From Actinoallomurus spadix (lineage in GTDB: Bacteria; Actinomycetota; Actinomycetes; Streptosporangiales; Streptosporangiaceae), in NCBI RefSeq assembly GCF_024055725.1, contig NZ_JAMXMX010000037.1, forward strand, positions 1-64,000: DNA of 64,000 nucleotides. Direction: 5' to 3'. The notes beneath the pieces were generated by a model. It did not search any database. It was not told the DNA's origin and was given only the letters and a program-made list of their open reading frames with translations. Each line of letters starts with the position of its first letter. The first letter of the stretch is position 1. Both the position numbers and the translations under genes were made by a program. Positions 7,964 through 16,927 of this stretch are shown piece by piece.

Positions 7964-9976
7964 TCAGAACCGGTACGACAGCAGGTACTTCGCCGTCGGG
8001 GTGCCGACGCCGGTGATGCTGTCGTAGCCGCGGACCGCGGGCAACGCGTCACCCTTGGGGATGCCGTAGTTGCCGGTGGTGCGCAGCACGTAGACCAGCG
8101 GGCCCTGCTTGAGGTACGGGTTCGTGTAGTTCGTCCGCACGAACGCCACCGGGTTGTTCTTCCCGAGCGGGGTGTCGGTCACGTCGTGGAGGAGGCCCTT
8201 GCCCGCCCGCAGGTAGATCGCCGGGTTGGCGAAACCGATCGGCGCGCCGCCCTGACGCTGCTGGGCGAGCGCCTGCAGGCCGGCGATGACCGGGCAGGCG
8301 AGGCTGGTGCCGCCCACACGGCTCTCCGCGTAGCCGTACGTCCCGTCCGGCAGCTCGGACCACGCCGGGTACCGGATGCCGGTGGTCGAGTCCGCCACGG
8401 CCGCGATGTCCGGGATGACGCGCATCGGCTTGGCCGCCTTCGAGCCGTTCGGCAGCGTACGGCTCAGCGACGACGGCACGACCGCCCGCTGGTAGCCGGG
8501 CTGGGTGAACAGCTCGCTGGTGCCGCCGCCGGAGCCGCCCGCGTAGTTGTCCGGGTAGTGGCCGGGAGGCGCCGGGTCCCACTTCTTGCCGTCCGCGGAC
8601 AGACTGTCGGTGGTGAAGTTCCAGCCGGTCTCGAACTTGTAGTCGTTGCGCTTGCCGACCGCCAGGGTCGTGCCGCCGACCGCGGTCACCCACGGGTCGG
8701 AGGCGGGCATGTCGGTCTGGCGCCTCGTCGAGCCGTAGTCGCCGTAGCGCGCCTGGCACGGCGTGCCCGGCACCTCGTAGCCGCAGTCACCGGTGGAGAA
8801 GTAGAAGCCGATGCCCTCGATGGCGCCCTGCTTGTAGATCGACTCTTCCGCGTCGATCATCGCCTGCGTGTAGTGCTCCGACAGGTCGCCCCAGGAGTTG
8901 CTGACGATGTCGGCCAGGTGATGGTCGACGATGTTCAGCATGGCGTCGTCGAGGCCGGTGTCGAGGCAGTTCTGCGCGCCCGCGTACACGACCTTGGCCT
9001 TGGGCGCCACCGCGTGCACGGCCGTGACGTCCAGGGCCTCCTCGCCGTACCAGCCGGCCGCGCCGCACTCCTCGGTGTAGTCGAACGTCGCGGGCAGCAC
9101 CTCGCGGTACTGGCCCTTGGCGAACGGCTGCTCACCGTACTTCTTGGAGAAGATGTTCGAGACCTCGAGCATCTTCGGCGCGGCGTAGGCGTCGACGATC
9201 GCGACCGTCGCGCCCTTGCCGGTCAGGCCGCTCGACGTGGCGCCGTACGCGCCGCGCAGCTGTTTGGGCAGCAGGCCGCACATCGCGTACGGCTGGTGCT
9301 TGCCGTACGCCTTGGGCTGCTCGGTGGCGATCTTCTGGCCGTAGTACTGCTCGCACGGCTGGGCGACCCAGTAGTTCTGCTCGGGCGGGGGCAGCGTGTC
9401 GCTGTGGACCCGGACGTGCTTGGCGCCGTCCAGGCCGGTGATCGTGCGCACGGCCGAGGCGACCGAGGCGGGGACGGTCGCCTCACCGGCGGGCGCCCGC
9501 ACGATCGTGCGCTGGGCGGCGTAGTCGTGGAAGTCGGTGGCGAACGCCTTCTTCGCGTCGGCGACGCGCCCGGTGACGTGGATGTAGTGGCTGTTGACCG
9601 CGTCGACCGTCAGGCCCGCGGACGTCAGCCAGGACCGCACGGCGTTCTTCTGCGCGTCCGTGGGGCCGAAGAGCCTGTCGAAGTCGGCGGGACTGAGGAA
9701 CTTGCGGTACAGCGGGCCGCCGGGCGTGGAGACCGCCTGGGCGTAGGCGTCGAGACCCTTGGGGTCCTTGCCGGCCAGCCAGATCCTCGCGTCCAGCCGC
9801 TGCGCGTCGTTGGTCTTGCCGCGGTCGGCGGAGGCACGGGCCCACGTGGGGCGGGTGCCGGCGACCGGTCTGCGGTCGTTCGCCTGTGCCGTGGTCGTGG
9901 CCGCCAGGCCCGCCGCGAGGAGCGGCAGGGCCACGGCCGCGGCCGTCAGCACGCGGCGTCGTCCGTCTCGGGACAT
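7964..9976 (-). CDS. secreted S53-family serine peptidase (sedolisin / pro-kumamolisin)
   Basis: A 670-residue secreted peptidase of the acid-active sedolisin family. Residues 1-32 are a signal peptide (RRR, hydrophobic core, AQA cleavage site). Residues about 40-190 are the pro-kumamolisin activation domain and about 235-670 the catalytic domain. The triad is visible: E312 and D316 in GEEALDV, S558 in GGTSLACP, with the oxyanion aspartate D397 in FSTGD. The C-terminal DSITGVGTP is the calcium site. It should be exported as a zymogen and self-process at low pH to digest extracellular protein. It is a single gene; about 200 bp separates it from divergent ctaD. Confidence 0.93.
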   Translation of the reverse strand: MSRDGRRRVLTAAAVALPLLAAGLAATTTAQANDRRPVAGTRPTWARASADRGKTNDAQRLDARIWLAGKDPKGLDAYAQAVSTPGGPLYRKFLSPADFDRLFGPTDAQKNAVRSWLTSAGLTVDAVNSHYIHVTGRVADAKKAFATDFHDYAAQRTIVRAPAGEATVPASVASAVRTITGLDGAKHVRVHSDTLPPPEQNYWVAQPCEQYYGQKIATEQPKAYGKHQPYAMCGLLPKQLRGAYGATSSGLTGKGATVAIVDAYAAPKMLEVSNIFSKKYGEQPFAKGQYREVLPATFDYTEECGAAGWYGEEALDVTAVHAVAPKAKVVYAGAQNCLDTGLDDAMLNIVDHHLADIVSNSWGDLSEHYTQAMIDAEESIYKQGAIEGIGFYFSTGDCGYEVPGTPCQARYGDYGSTRRQTDMPASDPWVTAVGGTTLAVGKRNDYKFETGWNFTTDSLSADGKKWDPAPPGHYPDNYAGGSGGGTSELFTQPGYQRAVVPSSLSRTLPNGSKAAKPMRVIPDIAAVADSTTGIRYPAWSELPDGTYGYAESRVGGTSLACPVIAGLQALAQQRQGGAPIGFANPAIYLRAGKGLLHDVTDTPLGKNNPVAFVRTNYTNPYLKQGPLVYVLRTTGNYGIPKGDALPAVRGYDSITGVGTPTAKYLLSYRF

Positions 9977-10179
9977 CCACCAGTCCTTTCGTGAGCGGCG
10001 TAGGGGAACGCCGCGTCGCGAGGATTTCGGTGGGGCCCGTGTTAATCAAGAGTCGTTATGAAATAGATGCTCAAATCGGGAACTGGGGGCCACAATTGGA
10101 CATCCAGCGCCGCTCTTGCGGATGGCGGACCGACCGCTGATAGTGGAAGGCGGCGGTGCATGAGGGCAGGGGAGACCTC

Positions 10180-11856
10180 ATGGTCCTACTCGGGCGTACG
10201 CCTCCGGCCGCGGCTGAACCGTCCCAGCCCCGTTCCAAGGGGCAGACCCTCGTCAACTGGGTGTCGTCGACCGATCACAAGGTGATCGGTTATCTGTATC
10301 TGACCACTTCTTTCATCTTCTTCCTGATCGCCGGGCTGATGGCGATGCTCATCCGCGCCGAGCTCATGCACCCCGGCCGGCAGTTCGTGAGCAACCAGGA
10401 GTACAACACGCTGTTCACCCTGCACGGCACGATCATGCTGCTGCTGTTCGCCACCCCGCTGTTCGCCGGGTTCGCCAACGTGATGATGCCGCTGCAGATC
10501 GGGTCGCCGGACGTCGCGTTCCCACGGCTGAACATGTTCAGCTACTGGGTGTTCCTCTTCGGCGGGCTCATGGTGCTGGCGTCCGGGTTCATCCCGAACG
10601 GGCCGGCGGACTTCGGCTGGTACGCCTACGCGCCGTTGAACAGCGTCGTGCGCACCCCTGGCATCGGGCCCGATCTGTGGATCATGGGGCTCGTCCTGTC
10701 CGGGCTCGGCACCATCCTGACCTCGGTCAACTTCATAACGACGATCATCTGCATGCGGGCGCCGGGCATGACGATGTTCCGAATGCCGATCTTCACGTGG
10801 AACATCCTGTTCACCGCCATCCTCGTCCTGCTGGCCTTCCCCGTCCTGGCGGCGGCACTGCTCGTGCTGTTCGCGGACCGCAAGCTCGGCGCGCACGTGT
10901 TCGACCCGCAGGTCAACGGCGCCATGCTCTGGCAGCACCTGTTCTGGTGGTTCGGCCATCCGGAGGTCTACATCGTCGCGTTGCCGTTCTTCGGCATCGT
11001 GACCGAGATCATCCCGGTCTTCGCCCGTAAGCCGCTGTTCGGGTACGTCGGCATGGTCGGCGCGACGATGTCGATCACCGGGCTGTCGGCGGTGGTGTGG
11101 GCGCACCACATGTTCCCAACCGGGCAGGTGCTGCTGCCGTTCTTCTCCTTCATGACGTACCTGATCGCCATCCCGACCGGAGTGAAGTTCTTCAACTGGG
11201 TCGGGTCGATGTGGCGGGGACACCTGTCCTTCCAGTCGCCGATGCTGTGGGCGATCGGGTTCCTCGTCACGTTCCTGTTCGGCGGCCTGACCGGCGTGAT
11301 CCTCGCGTCACCGCCGCTGGACTTCCACGTCAACGACTCCTACTTCGTCGTGGCGCACTTCCACTACGTGCTGTTCGGCACGGTGGTCTTCGCGATGTTC
11401 GCCGGGTTCTACTACTGGTGGCCGAAGATGACGGGGAGGATGCTCAACGACCTGCTCGGGAAGATCCACTTCTGGATGCTGTTCATCGGGTTCCACACGA
11501 CGTTCCTGATCCAGCACTGGCTCGGCGCGGAGGGCATGCCGCGCCGCTACGCCGACTACCCCCGGGCCTTCACCCTGCTGAACCTGATCTCCACCCTCGG
11601 CGCGTTCCTGCTGGGGGCCTCGACGCTCGTGTTCATCTACAACGTGTACCTGACCTGGCGGAAGGCGCCGCGCGTCGGAGTCGACGACCCCTGGGGCTTC
11701 GGCAACTCCCTCGAGTGGGCGACGTCCTGCCCACCGCCGCGGCACAACTTCACCTCGATCCCGCGGATCCGCTCCGAGCGGCCGGCGTTCGACCTGCACT
11801 ATCCGCGCCTGCCGACCACGCCGACCGAGGAGCTCCCGGCCGGGCGCCGGGAGTGA
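10180..11856 (+). CDS. ctaD: cytochrome c oxidase subunit I
   Basis: 558 residues with about twelve membrane helices. Haem a ligands are H82 (LHGTIM) and H395. Haem a3/CuB ligands are H393 (AHFHYVLFG), H260 with its cross-linked Y264 (GHPEVY), and H309-H310 (WAHHMF). It is the catalytic core of the aa3-type terminal oxidase that reduces oxygen with electrons from cytochrome bc and pumps protons. ATG 10180 was preferred over 10156 because AGGGGAG lies six bases before it. No ctaC, ctaE or ctaF gene is adjacent, so this is a separately placed copy; actinomycetes often carry a second, unlinked ctaD. Confidence 0.95.
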   Translation: MVLLGRTPPAAAEPSQPRSKGQTLVNWVSSTDHKVIGYLYLTTSFIFFLIAGLMAMLIRAELMHPGRQFVSNQEYNTLFTLHGTIMLLLFATPLFAGFANVMMPLQIGSPDVAFPRLNMFSYWVFLFGGLMVLASGFIPNGPADFGWYAYAPLNSVVRTPGIGPDLWIMGLVLSGLGTILTSVNFITTIICMRAPGMTMFRMPIFTWNILFTAILVLLAFPVLAAALLVLFADRKLGAHVFDPQVNGAMLWQHLFWWFGHPEVYIVALPFFGIVTEIIPVFARKPLFGYVGMVGATMSITGLSAVVWAHHMFPTGQVLLPFFSFMTYLIAIPTGVKFFNWVGSMWRGHLSFQSPMLWAIGFLVTFLFGGLTGVILASPPLDFHVNDSYFVVAHFHYVLFGTVVFAMFAGFYYWWPKMTGRMLNDLLGKIHFWMLFIGFHTTFLIQHWLGAEGMPRRYADYPRAFTLLNLISTLGAFLLGASTLVFIYNVYLTWRKAPRVGVDDPWGFGNSLEWATSCPPPRHNFTSIPRIRSERPAFDLHYPRLPTTPTEELPAGRRE

Positions 11857-11860
11857 GCGG

Positions 11861-11884
11861 CGCTCCCGTACGGCCCCGGGAGCG
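11861..11884 (+). terminator. terminator hairpin after ctaD
   Basis: CGCTCCCG and CGGGAGCG form an 8-bp stem with an 8-nt loop, starting four bases after the ctaD stop. Confidence 0.55.
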
Positions 11885-11991
11885 ACGGCCTCTCCCGTAC
11901 GCCCCCGGTGCGGGCGGCCGACCGCCGGCAGATGGACGACCGGCGGCGGGCCGTGCCCGGGACCGGGGCCCGTACGCGGCGCGGGCCGCCG

Positions 11992-12813
11992 TCAGCCGCC
12001 GAGCCGGCGCATGCGCCGCACGCTCAGGCCCGCGATGCGGACCGCCGCCCGCGGCGACAGCCGCGCGCCCCGCCAGGCCGCCCGGCCCGACGCCGGCGCC
12101 ACGATGAGCGCGTCGTTCCGGTCGATCCCGCGCAGCACGTCGCGGGCCAGCGCGGAGGCGGAGTAGAGCCGGCGCTGCACCTGCTGCGCCGCCCGCCGGG
12201 CGTTCCTGCCGGTCTCGGTCGCCGGCAGGCCCGGGTTGGCGTTGTCGAGCAAGGGCGTGTCGACGAATCCCGGGCAGATCACGCTCACCCGCACGCCCCG
12301 GCTCGCCGCCTCCGCGCGCAGCGCCAGGCTCATCCCGACGACCGCGTGCTTGGTGGTCGTGTAGGGCAGCATCAGCGGCGCGGGCACGAGGCCGGCCAGC
12401 GACGCGGTGTTGACGATGTGCCCGTACCCCTGCTCCAGCATGATCGGGTACGCCGCGTGGACGCCGTGGACGACGCCCCGCAGGTTGACGTCGATCGTGC
12501 GGTTCCAGTGGTCGAGGGTCATCTCCTCGGTGAGGCCGCCGACGGCGATGCCGGCGTTGTTGAAGACGAGGTCGAGGCGGCCGTGCTCCTCCCGGACCGA
12601 CCGGTAGAGCGCGGCGACCGCGTCGGCGTCGGTCACGTCCAGGGCGGCGGCCGTGGCGGGCGCGCGCTCGGACAGCCGGGCCGCGACCTTCTCGGCCCCG
12701 GCGACGTCGATGTCGGCGACGGTCACGATGTCACCGCGCGCCGCGAGGGCGGCCGCGATGGCCCGGCCGATGCCGGAGGCTCCGCCGGTGACGATGGCGA
12801 TCCGGGAGGACAT
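11992..12813 (-). CDS. SDR-family oxidoreductase
   Basis: A 273-residue classical short-chain dehydrogenase: TGGASGIG cofactor motif at 9-16, NNAG near 89, and the YTTTK active-site pair near 156-160. D37-D39 after the second strand (VADIDVAG) suggests a preference for NAD(H). After the core there is a basic C-terminal tail. The start is ATG at 12813 behind AAGGAG. It is the last gene of a TetR / diiron oxygenase / SDR operon (19 bp after the oxygenase) and may act on the same substrate or product, for example an alcohol or ketone formed by oxygenation. The substrate is unknown. Confidence 0.88.
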   Translation of the reverse strand: MSSRIAIVTGGASGIGRAIAAALAARGDIVTVADIDVAGAEKVAARLSERAPATAAALDVTDADAVAALYRSVREEHGRLDLVFNNAGIAVGGLTEEMTLDHWNRTIDVNLRGVVHGVHAAYPIMLEQGYGHIVNTASLAGLVPAPLMLPYTTTKHAVVGMSLALRAEAASRGVRVSVICPGFVDTPLLDNANPGLPATETGRNARRAAQQVQRRLYSASALARDVLRGIDRNDALIVAPASGRAAWRGARLSPRAAVRIAGLSVRRMRRLGG

Positions 12814-12832
12814 GCGGGCTCCTTGGGAGTTC

Positions 12833-13828
12833 TCAGCGGGCGGCTCGGGCCCGGCGCGGTTTCGGGGTGTCCCAGAGCCCGACGGCCTTCCAGACCCGTA
12901 CGCTGACGGGGTCGAGCAGGTCGAGCTCGGCGGCGAGGTCGCGGATCTTGGCGACGCAGTTCTTGAACTCCCCTGCCCAGGCGGCCGAGCCGTACGCCTC
13001 GCGCACGACCTCCTTCGGGATGCCGAAGTACTTCACCATCGGGCCCGGGGGAGCGAGCATGATCCGCGCCATCCGGCCGAGGACGAGCGGAGTGGCCACG
13101 GCCAGGGCCCGGCGGCGCGGGGCGGGCATCTCGGGCACGCGGTGGCGCAGGTAGTGGCGGGCGAACGAGATGTGCCGCGCCTCCTCCGCGATGTGGATCC
13201 GCATGATCGTGTCCTGCAGCGGGTGCAGGTCGTCGCCGCTCTTGATGGTCTTGCGCTGGACGTAGTCGATGGGGTCCTCGCCGCCCAGCACGAAGATGAA
13301 GAACAGCTCCGTCGAGATGCGCGGGATGTGCGGGAAGACCTGCGCCAGCAGGTCGAGGGCCTTGGGCATCCCGCGGATCGGCATCTTCGTCCGGTTGACG
13401 AACTCCTGGAACATCATGGCGTGCTGACATTCCTCGCTCGTCTCGTGCAGGACGTAGCGGAACTCCGGGGAGCCGTTCGGCAGCCGGTAGGCGTAGTTCA
13501 GCAGCCCGCGCTTGAGCAGGTTCTCGAACTGCAGGCCGATCTTCATCATGGTGGCCACGCGCCACAGCCCGATCCGGGACTGCACGCCCGGCGGCTGTGA
13601 GCGGTACCACTCCGTACGGCCGAGGGGGTCGACGGGCGGCAGGATCCAGCGGGGGTCGTCGGGGTCGACCGCGAAGTCCGGGTCGGCCCAGGGGATGTCG
13701 GCGTAGGCGTCCCAGTGCTTGTCGACCGATGCCTTCGACAGGCGCTCGATCACACCGGTGTAGGCCGCGCGGTCCTCGACCTTCGCGCGGATCTCCTCGT
13801 CCAGGGTCTTGCTCGGGGGATTGGACAT
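12833..13828 (-). CDS. AurF-like diiron oxygenase
   Basis: 330 residues with the carboxylate/histidine pattern of a ferritin-like diiron enzyme: E102, then EECQH (E133, H136), E174, and EEARH (E216, H219). This matches the AurF/p-aminobenzoate N-oxygenase group, which in actinobacteria includes many enzymes of unknown substrate. It should use two irons and oxygen to hydroxylate or N-oxidise a small molecule. ATG 13828 was chosen because GGGAGAG precedes it; the frame is open further upstream only over the TetR gene. It is 10 bp after the TetR stop and 19 bp before the SDR start, so the three are one transcript. I saw no partner reductase gene nearby. Confidence 0.8.
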   Translation of the reverse strand: MSNPPSKTLDEEIRAKVEDRAAYTGVIERLSKASVDKHWDAYADIPWADPDFAVDPDDPRWILPPVDPLGRTEWYRSQPPGVQSRIGLWRVATMMKIGLQFENLLKRGLLNYAYRLPNGSPEFRYVLHETSEECQHAMMFQEFVNRTKMPIRGMPKALDLLAQVFPHIPRISTELFFIFVLGGEDPIDYVQRKTIKSGDDLHPLQDTIMRIHIAEEARHISFARHYLRHRVPEMPAPRRRALAVATPLVLGRMARIMLAPPGPMVKYFGIPKEVVREAYGSAAWAGEFKNCVAKIRDLAAELDLLDPVSVRVWKAVGLWDTPKPRRARAAR

Positions 13829-13838
13829 GATCTCTCCC

Positions 13839-14477
13839 TCAGGCGGGATCGGGGATGAGCAGGCGGGCCAGCGCCTTGATGCGGCCGAGCACCGCCGCCT
13901 GGTGGCCGTGGGCGTCATCGTCCAGGGAGTGCTGCAACGTGAGCCCGACGAACATGGCGAACACCGCTCGGATGAGCGTCGCCGCGGTGTCCTCGTCCAC
14001 CGACTCGGGGAACAGCCGATGGAACACCTCGAGGATGACCGCGATGATCCGCTCGTTGATGTCGATGCTCAGCTCGCGCAGCGTCACGTCGGTGCGCGCG
14101 GCCATCGCGAGCTCCATGAGGGCGAGCGCGGGTGCCTGGCGGAAGGTCTCCCACAGCAGGTCCAGCGCGCCCTCCACGTTGCGGCGCTCCGCCGGCAGCG
14201 CGGCGAACGCCCGCTCGAACGCGAGTCGCTGCCGCTCCAGGAGGTGCTCGAGCGCGGCCCCGACCAGCAGCATCTTGGTGGGGTAGTGATGCTGCTGGGC
14301 GCCCCGCGAGACGCCGGCACGGCGGGCGACCTCGGTCGTCGAGGTGCCCGACCAGCCCAGCTCGGCGAGGCACTCCACGGTGGCGTCCAGCAGGCGGGTC
14401 CGCGTCTCCGCCCGGCGCTCCTCTTGGGTGCGCGGGGCGCGGCGCGGGGCCTGCTCGTGACGTCGGCGGCTGCTCAC
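13839..14477 (-). CDS. TetR-family regulator
   Basis: 212 residues. An N-terminal HTH (ATVECLAELGWSGTSTTEVA then AGVSRGAQQHHY) is followed by a helical ligand-binding domain. It leads the operon with the diiron oxygenase and the SDR and probably represses it and itself. GTG 14477 is preferred over GTG 14483 because GAAG stands eight bases before the former and only two before the latter. The 160-bp region to the divergent aminotransferase holds the promoter; it contains relatively AT-rich sequence near 14500-14545, but I did not find a clean dyad. Confidence 0.85.
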   Translation of the reverse strand: MSSRRRHEQAPRRAPRTQEERRAETRTRLLDATVECLAELGWSGTSTTEVARRAGVSRGAQQHHYPTKMLLVGAALEHLLERQRLAFERAFAALPAERRNVEGALDLLWETFRQAPALALMELAMAARTDVTLRELSIDINERIIAVILEVFHRLFPESVDEDTAATLIRAVFAMFVGLTLQHSLDDDAHGHQAAVLGRIKALARLLIPDPA

Positions 14478-14627
14478 TGACACATCTTCGACGGTAGGCG
14501 CGAGAAAACATGCAATCAAGACTGATTGTTTGTTGTCCCGGTCACATTGTTGGACGCCATGCCAATAACGGCGCGCGGGGCCCGCCGCGGCGGGGTAATC
14601 CCGGCGACGGGGCGGGGAAGACCCCGT

Positions 14628-14639
14628 TAGGGTGTCCCC
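14628..14639 (+). promoter_or_regulatory. -10 box directly before the aminotransferase start
   Basis: TAGGGT at 14628-14633 stands six bases before the ATG at 14640. This spacing puts the transcript start on the start codon. The AGGG inside it could alternatively act as a weak Shine-Dalgarno sequence for a longer transcript. Confidence 0.4.
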
Positions 14640-15851
14640 ATGCAGGTCAGCCAGTCGGACAAGCTCGCCAACGTCCTGTACGACATCCGGGGCCCGGTCC
14701 TCAAGCGGGCCATGCAGCTGGAGGCCCAGGGCAACCAGATCCTCAAGCTGCACATCGGCAACCCCGCCCCGTTCGGGTTCGAGGCGCCCGACGAGATCCT
14801 CCAGGACGTCATCCGCAACCTGCCGGCGGCGCACGGCTACAGCGACTCCAAGGGCATCCTGTCCGCCCGCCGGGCGGTCGTGCAGCACTACGAGCAGCAG
14901 GGTTTCCCCGGCGTCGGCGTCGACGACGTCTACCTCGGCAACGGCGTGTCCGAGCTGATCGTCATGGCCCTGCAGGCCCTGCTGAACAACGGCGACGAGG
15001 TGCTGATCCCGGCCCCGGACTACCCGCTGTGGACGGCGTCGGTCTCCCTCTGCGGCGGCACGCCGGTGCACTACCTCTGCGACGAGGACCAGAACTGGAT
15101 GCCCGACCTCGAGGACATCGAGGCGAAGATCACCCCGGCCACCAAGGCCATCGTCATCATCAATCCGAACAACCCCACCGGCGCGGTGTACACGCGCGAG
15201 CTCCTGCAGGGCGTCGCCGAGCTCGCCCGGCGGCGGGGCCTGCTGATCCTCGCCGACGAGATCTACGACCGGATCCTGTACGACGGCGCCGAGCACGTCT
15301 CGATCGCGCCGCTCGCCCCGGACGTGCTGTCGCTGACCTTCTCCGGCCTGTCCAAGGCGTACCGCGTCTGCGGGTTCCGCTCCGGCTGGATGGTCGTCTC
15401 CGGGCCCAAGGACCACGCCGAGTCCTACATCGAGGGCCTGGACATGCTCGCCAACATGCGGCTGTGCCCGAACGTCCCGGGCCAGCACGCCATCCAGGCC
15501 GCGCTCGGCGGTCACCAGAGCATCAAGGACCTCGTCCTGCCCGGCGGCCGGCTGCGTGAGCAGCGCGACCGCGCCTGGCGGCTGCTCAACGAGATCCCCG
15601 GTGTCAGCTGCGTCAAGCCCTCCGGCGCGCTGTACGCCTTCCCGCGGCTGGATCCCGAGGTCTACCCCATCGAGGACGACCAGCGCTTCGTGCTGGACCT
15701 GCTGGAGAGCCGGCAGATCCTCGTCGTGCAGGGCACCGGCTTCAACTGGCCGTCCACCGACCACTTCCGGATCGTCACCCTGCAGCACGCGGACGACCTC
15801 GAGGAGGCGATCGGCAGGCTGGCCGAGTTCCTGGCCGCCCGCCGCGCCTGA
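14640..15851 (+). CDS. class I aminotransferase, AlaA-like (glutamate-pyruvate)
   Basis: 403-residue fold-type I PLP enzyme. Visible landmarks are the substrate-side IGNPAPFGF, the PLP-ring NNPTG near 179, DEIYDRILYDG, and the Schiff-base lysine in FSGLSKAYR (near 239) followed by the phosphate-binding RSGW. The sequence character (QSDKLANVLYDIRGP at the N-terminus, HIGNPAPFGF) matches AlaA/YfbQ-type alanine aminotransferases that make alanine from pyruvate and glutamate. It is cytosolic and a single gene, convergent with the SnoaL-like gene. Confidence 0.88.
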   Translation: MQVSQSDKLANVLYDIRGPVLKRAMQLEAQGNQILKLHIGNPAPFGFEAPDEILQDVIRNLPAAHGYSDSKGILSARRAVVQHYEQQGFPGVGVDDVYLGNGVSELIVMALQALLNNGDEVLIPAPDYPLWTASVSLCGGTPVHYLCDEDQNWMPDLEDIEAKITPATKAIVIINPNNPTGAVYTRELLQGVAELARRRGLLILADEIYDRILYDGAEHVSIAPLAPDVLSLTFSGLSKAYRVCGFRSGWMVVSGPKDHAESYIEGLDMLANMRLCPNVPGQHAIQAALGGHQSIKDLVLPGGRLREQRDRAWRLLNEIPGVSCVKPSGALYAFPRLDPEVYPIEDDQRFVLDLLESRQILVVQGTGFNWPSTDHFRIVTLQHADDLEEAIGRLAEFLAARRA

Positions 15852-15903
15852 CCCTCCCCGCCGCCGGTGCCGGCTCCGGCTCCGGCCCGATCCGGTGGGC
15901 CGG

Positions 15904-16392
15904 TCAGCCTCGCACGGCGCGCTGGTAGGCCGCCAGGGCCTCCGGGTCGTCGATGCTGCCGTGATGGTGGAACTGGCGCCAGCGCCCGTCCTCGTAGCGG
16001 AAGTACCGGCTCGTCCGGATCCGCAGCGGGACCGGCGTGCCGTCCGGGCCGGTGTACGTTCCGACCTCGCGCCCGGCGAACACCGCGTGGTCCGCGCCGA
16101 CGTACTCCACCACGTCGCCGAAGGTGACCTCCACCCGCACCGGGCCGGTGAAGATCTTCTCGTACAGCCCGGCGACCGCGTCGCCGCCGCGCAGGACGCC
16201 GCCGAGGGGGTTGTTGAGCTGGGCGAGGGGGTGGTCGCTCCAGTCCTCCCGCAGGGCCTGCGCGTCGCGGTTGTTGAGCGCGTAGTAGAAGGACTCCAGG
16301 GCCGCGTACGCCCCCGCGGGAGAGGGATCCGCCGTCTCGGACAGGCGGTTGCGCGCGTTCGGGCCGTACGCCGGGTCGGTGTGCCTGATCAC
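15904..16392 (-). CDS. NTF2 / SnoaL-like domain protein
   Basis: 162 residues with a cone-shaped NTF2-like fold pattern: an N-terminal helix (ALESFYYALNNRDAQALRE), then GGVLRGGDAVAGLYEKIFTG, and beta strands ending in WRQFHHHGSIDD. Such proteins bind or isomerise small polar molecules or act as stress-response enzymes; no catalytic role can be read. GTG 16392 was chosen because GAGGAG precedes it by five bases; upstream in-frame sequence belongs to the divergent ArsR gene. It shares a 40-bp intergenic region with that regulator, so it is the likely target. Confidence 0.78.
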   Translation of the reverse strand: MIRHTDPAYGPNARNRLSETADPSPAGAYAALESFYYALNNRDAQALREDWSDHPLAQLNNPLGGVLRGGDAVAGLYEKIFTGPVRVEVTFGDVVEYVGADHAVFAGREVGTYTGPDGTPVPLRIRTSRYFRYEDGRWRQFHHHGSIDDPEALAAYQRAVRG

Positions 16393-16406
16393 TGGAACTC
16401 CTCGCC

Positions 16407-16458
16407 TAGAGTGTTCGATGGAGGTCGACCATATGAGTGTACGACGGGAATCGAACAC
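16407..16458. promoter_or_regulatory. ArsR promoter region with a 9-bp inverted repeat
   Basis: GTGTTCGAT (16411-16419) and ATCGAACAC (16450-16458) are perfect inverted arms flanking the ArsR start at 16433. TAGAGT (16407-16412) is a -10 for the regulator. The string GTTCGATGGAGGTCG (16413-16427) recurs exactly at 42374-42388 in front of the paralogous ArsR gene. Confidence 0.45.
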
Positions 16459-16792
16459 CGAGGTGCGCGGGGCGTCCGCGCGCGCCCGCGGGCTGACGCA
16501 TCGCCATCCGTCCGAGGTGCCGCTCCAGGACGCCCTCGACGCGGTCGCCGACCCGGTGCGCCGGACGATCCTCCGCGAACTCGCCGGGCAGCCCGACTGG
16601 ACGCGCGCCTGCGGCACCTTCGACCTGCCGGTGTCCAAGGCGACCCGGAGCCACCACTTCGCCGTGCTGCGGGCCGCCGGTCTGATCGAGCAGCGCGACG
16701 AGGGGCCGCGCCGGTTCAACCGGCTCCGGAGAGCCGAGTTCGACCAGGTGTTCCCCGGCCTCCTGGCGCTCGTGCTGGCGGAACGCGCCTGA
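16433..16792 (+). CDS. ArsR-family winged-helix regulator
   Basis: 119 residues. The winged helix runs from VPLQDALDAVADPVRRTIL through DLPVSKATRSHHFAVLRAAGL. No cysteine cluster of the metal-sensing ArsR type is present, so it probably senses something other than a metal. ATG 16433 is supported by GGAGG eight bases upstream; ATG 16418 is an alternative. It is divergent from the SnoaL-like gene, its probable target, and is closely similar in sequence and promoter to the regulator at 42401. Confidence 0.85.
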   Translation: MSVRRESNTEVRGASARARGLTHRHPSEVPLQDALDAVADPVRRTILRELAGQPDWTRACGTFDLPVSKATRSHHFAVLRAAGLIEQRDEGPRRFNRLRRAEFDQVFPGLLALVLAERA

Positions 16793-16914
16793 CCGTTCGC
16801 GGCCGCGGCCGGTCCCCATGATCCGGGCCGTCCGGATCACCGGCCAACGGCCGGAGGCCGCTGAGACGGCGGGGAAAAGCGTGGCTGTGGCGGCGAGCGG
16901 TCACCATCGGCCGG

Positions 16915-16927
16915 TAGCGTTGACCGG
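16915..16927 (+). promoter_or_regulatory. -10 box directly before the DinG start
   Basis: TAGCGT (16915-16920) is seven bases before the GTG at 16928, with no Shine-Dalgarno sequence between: the leaderless arrangement. Confidence 0.45.
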
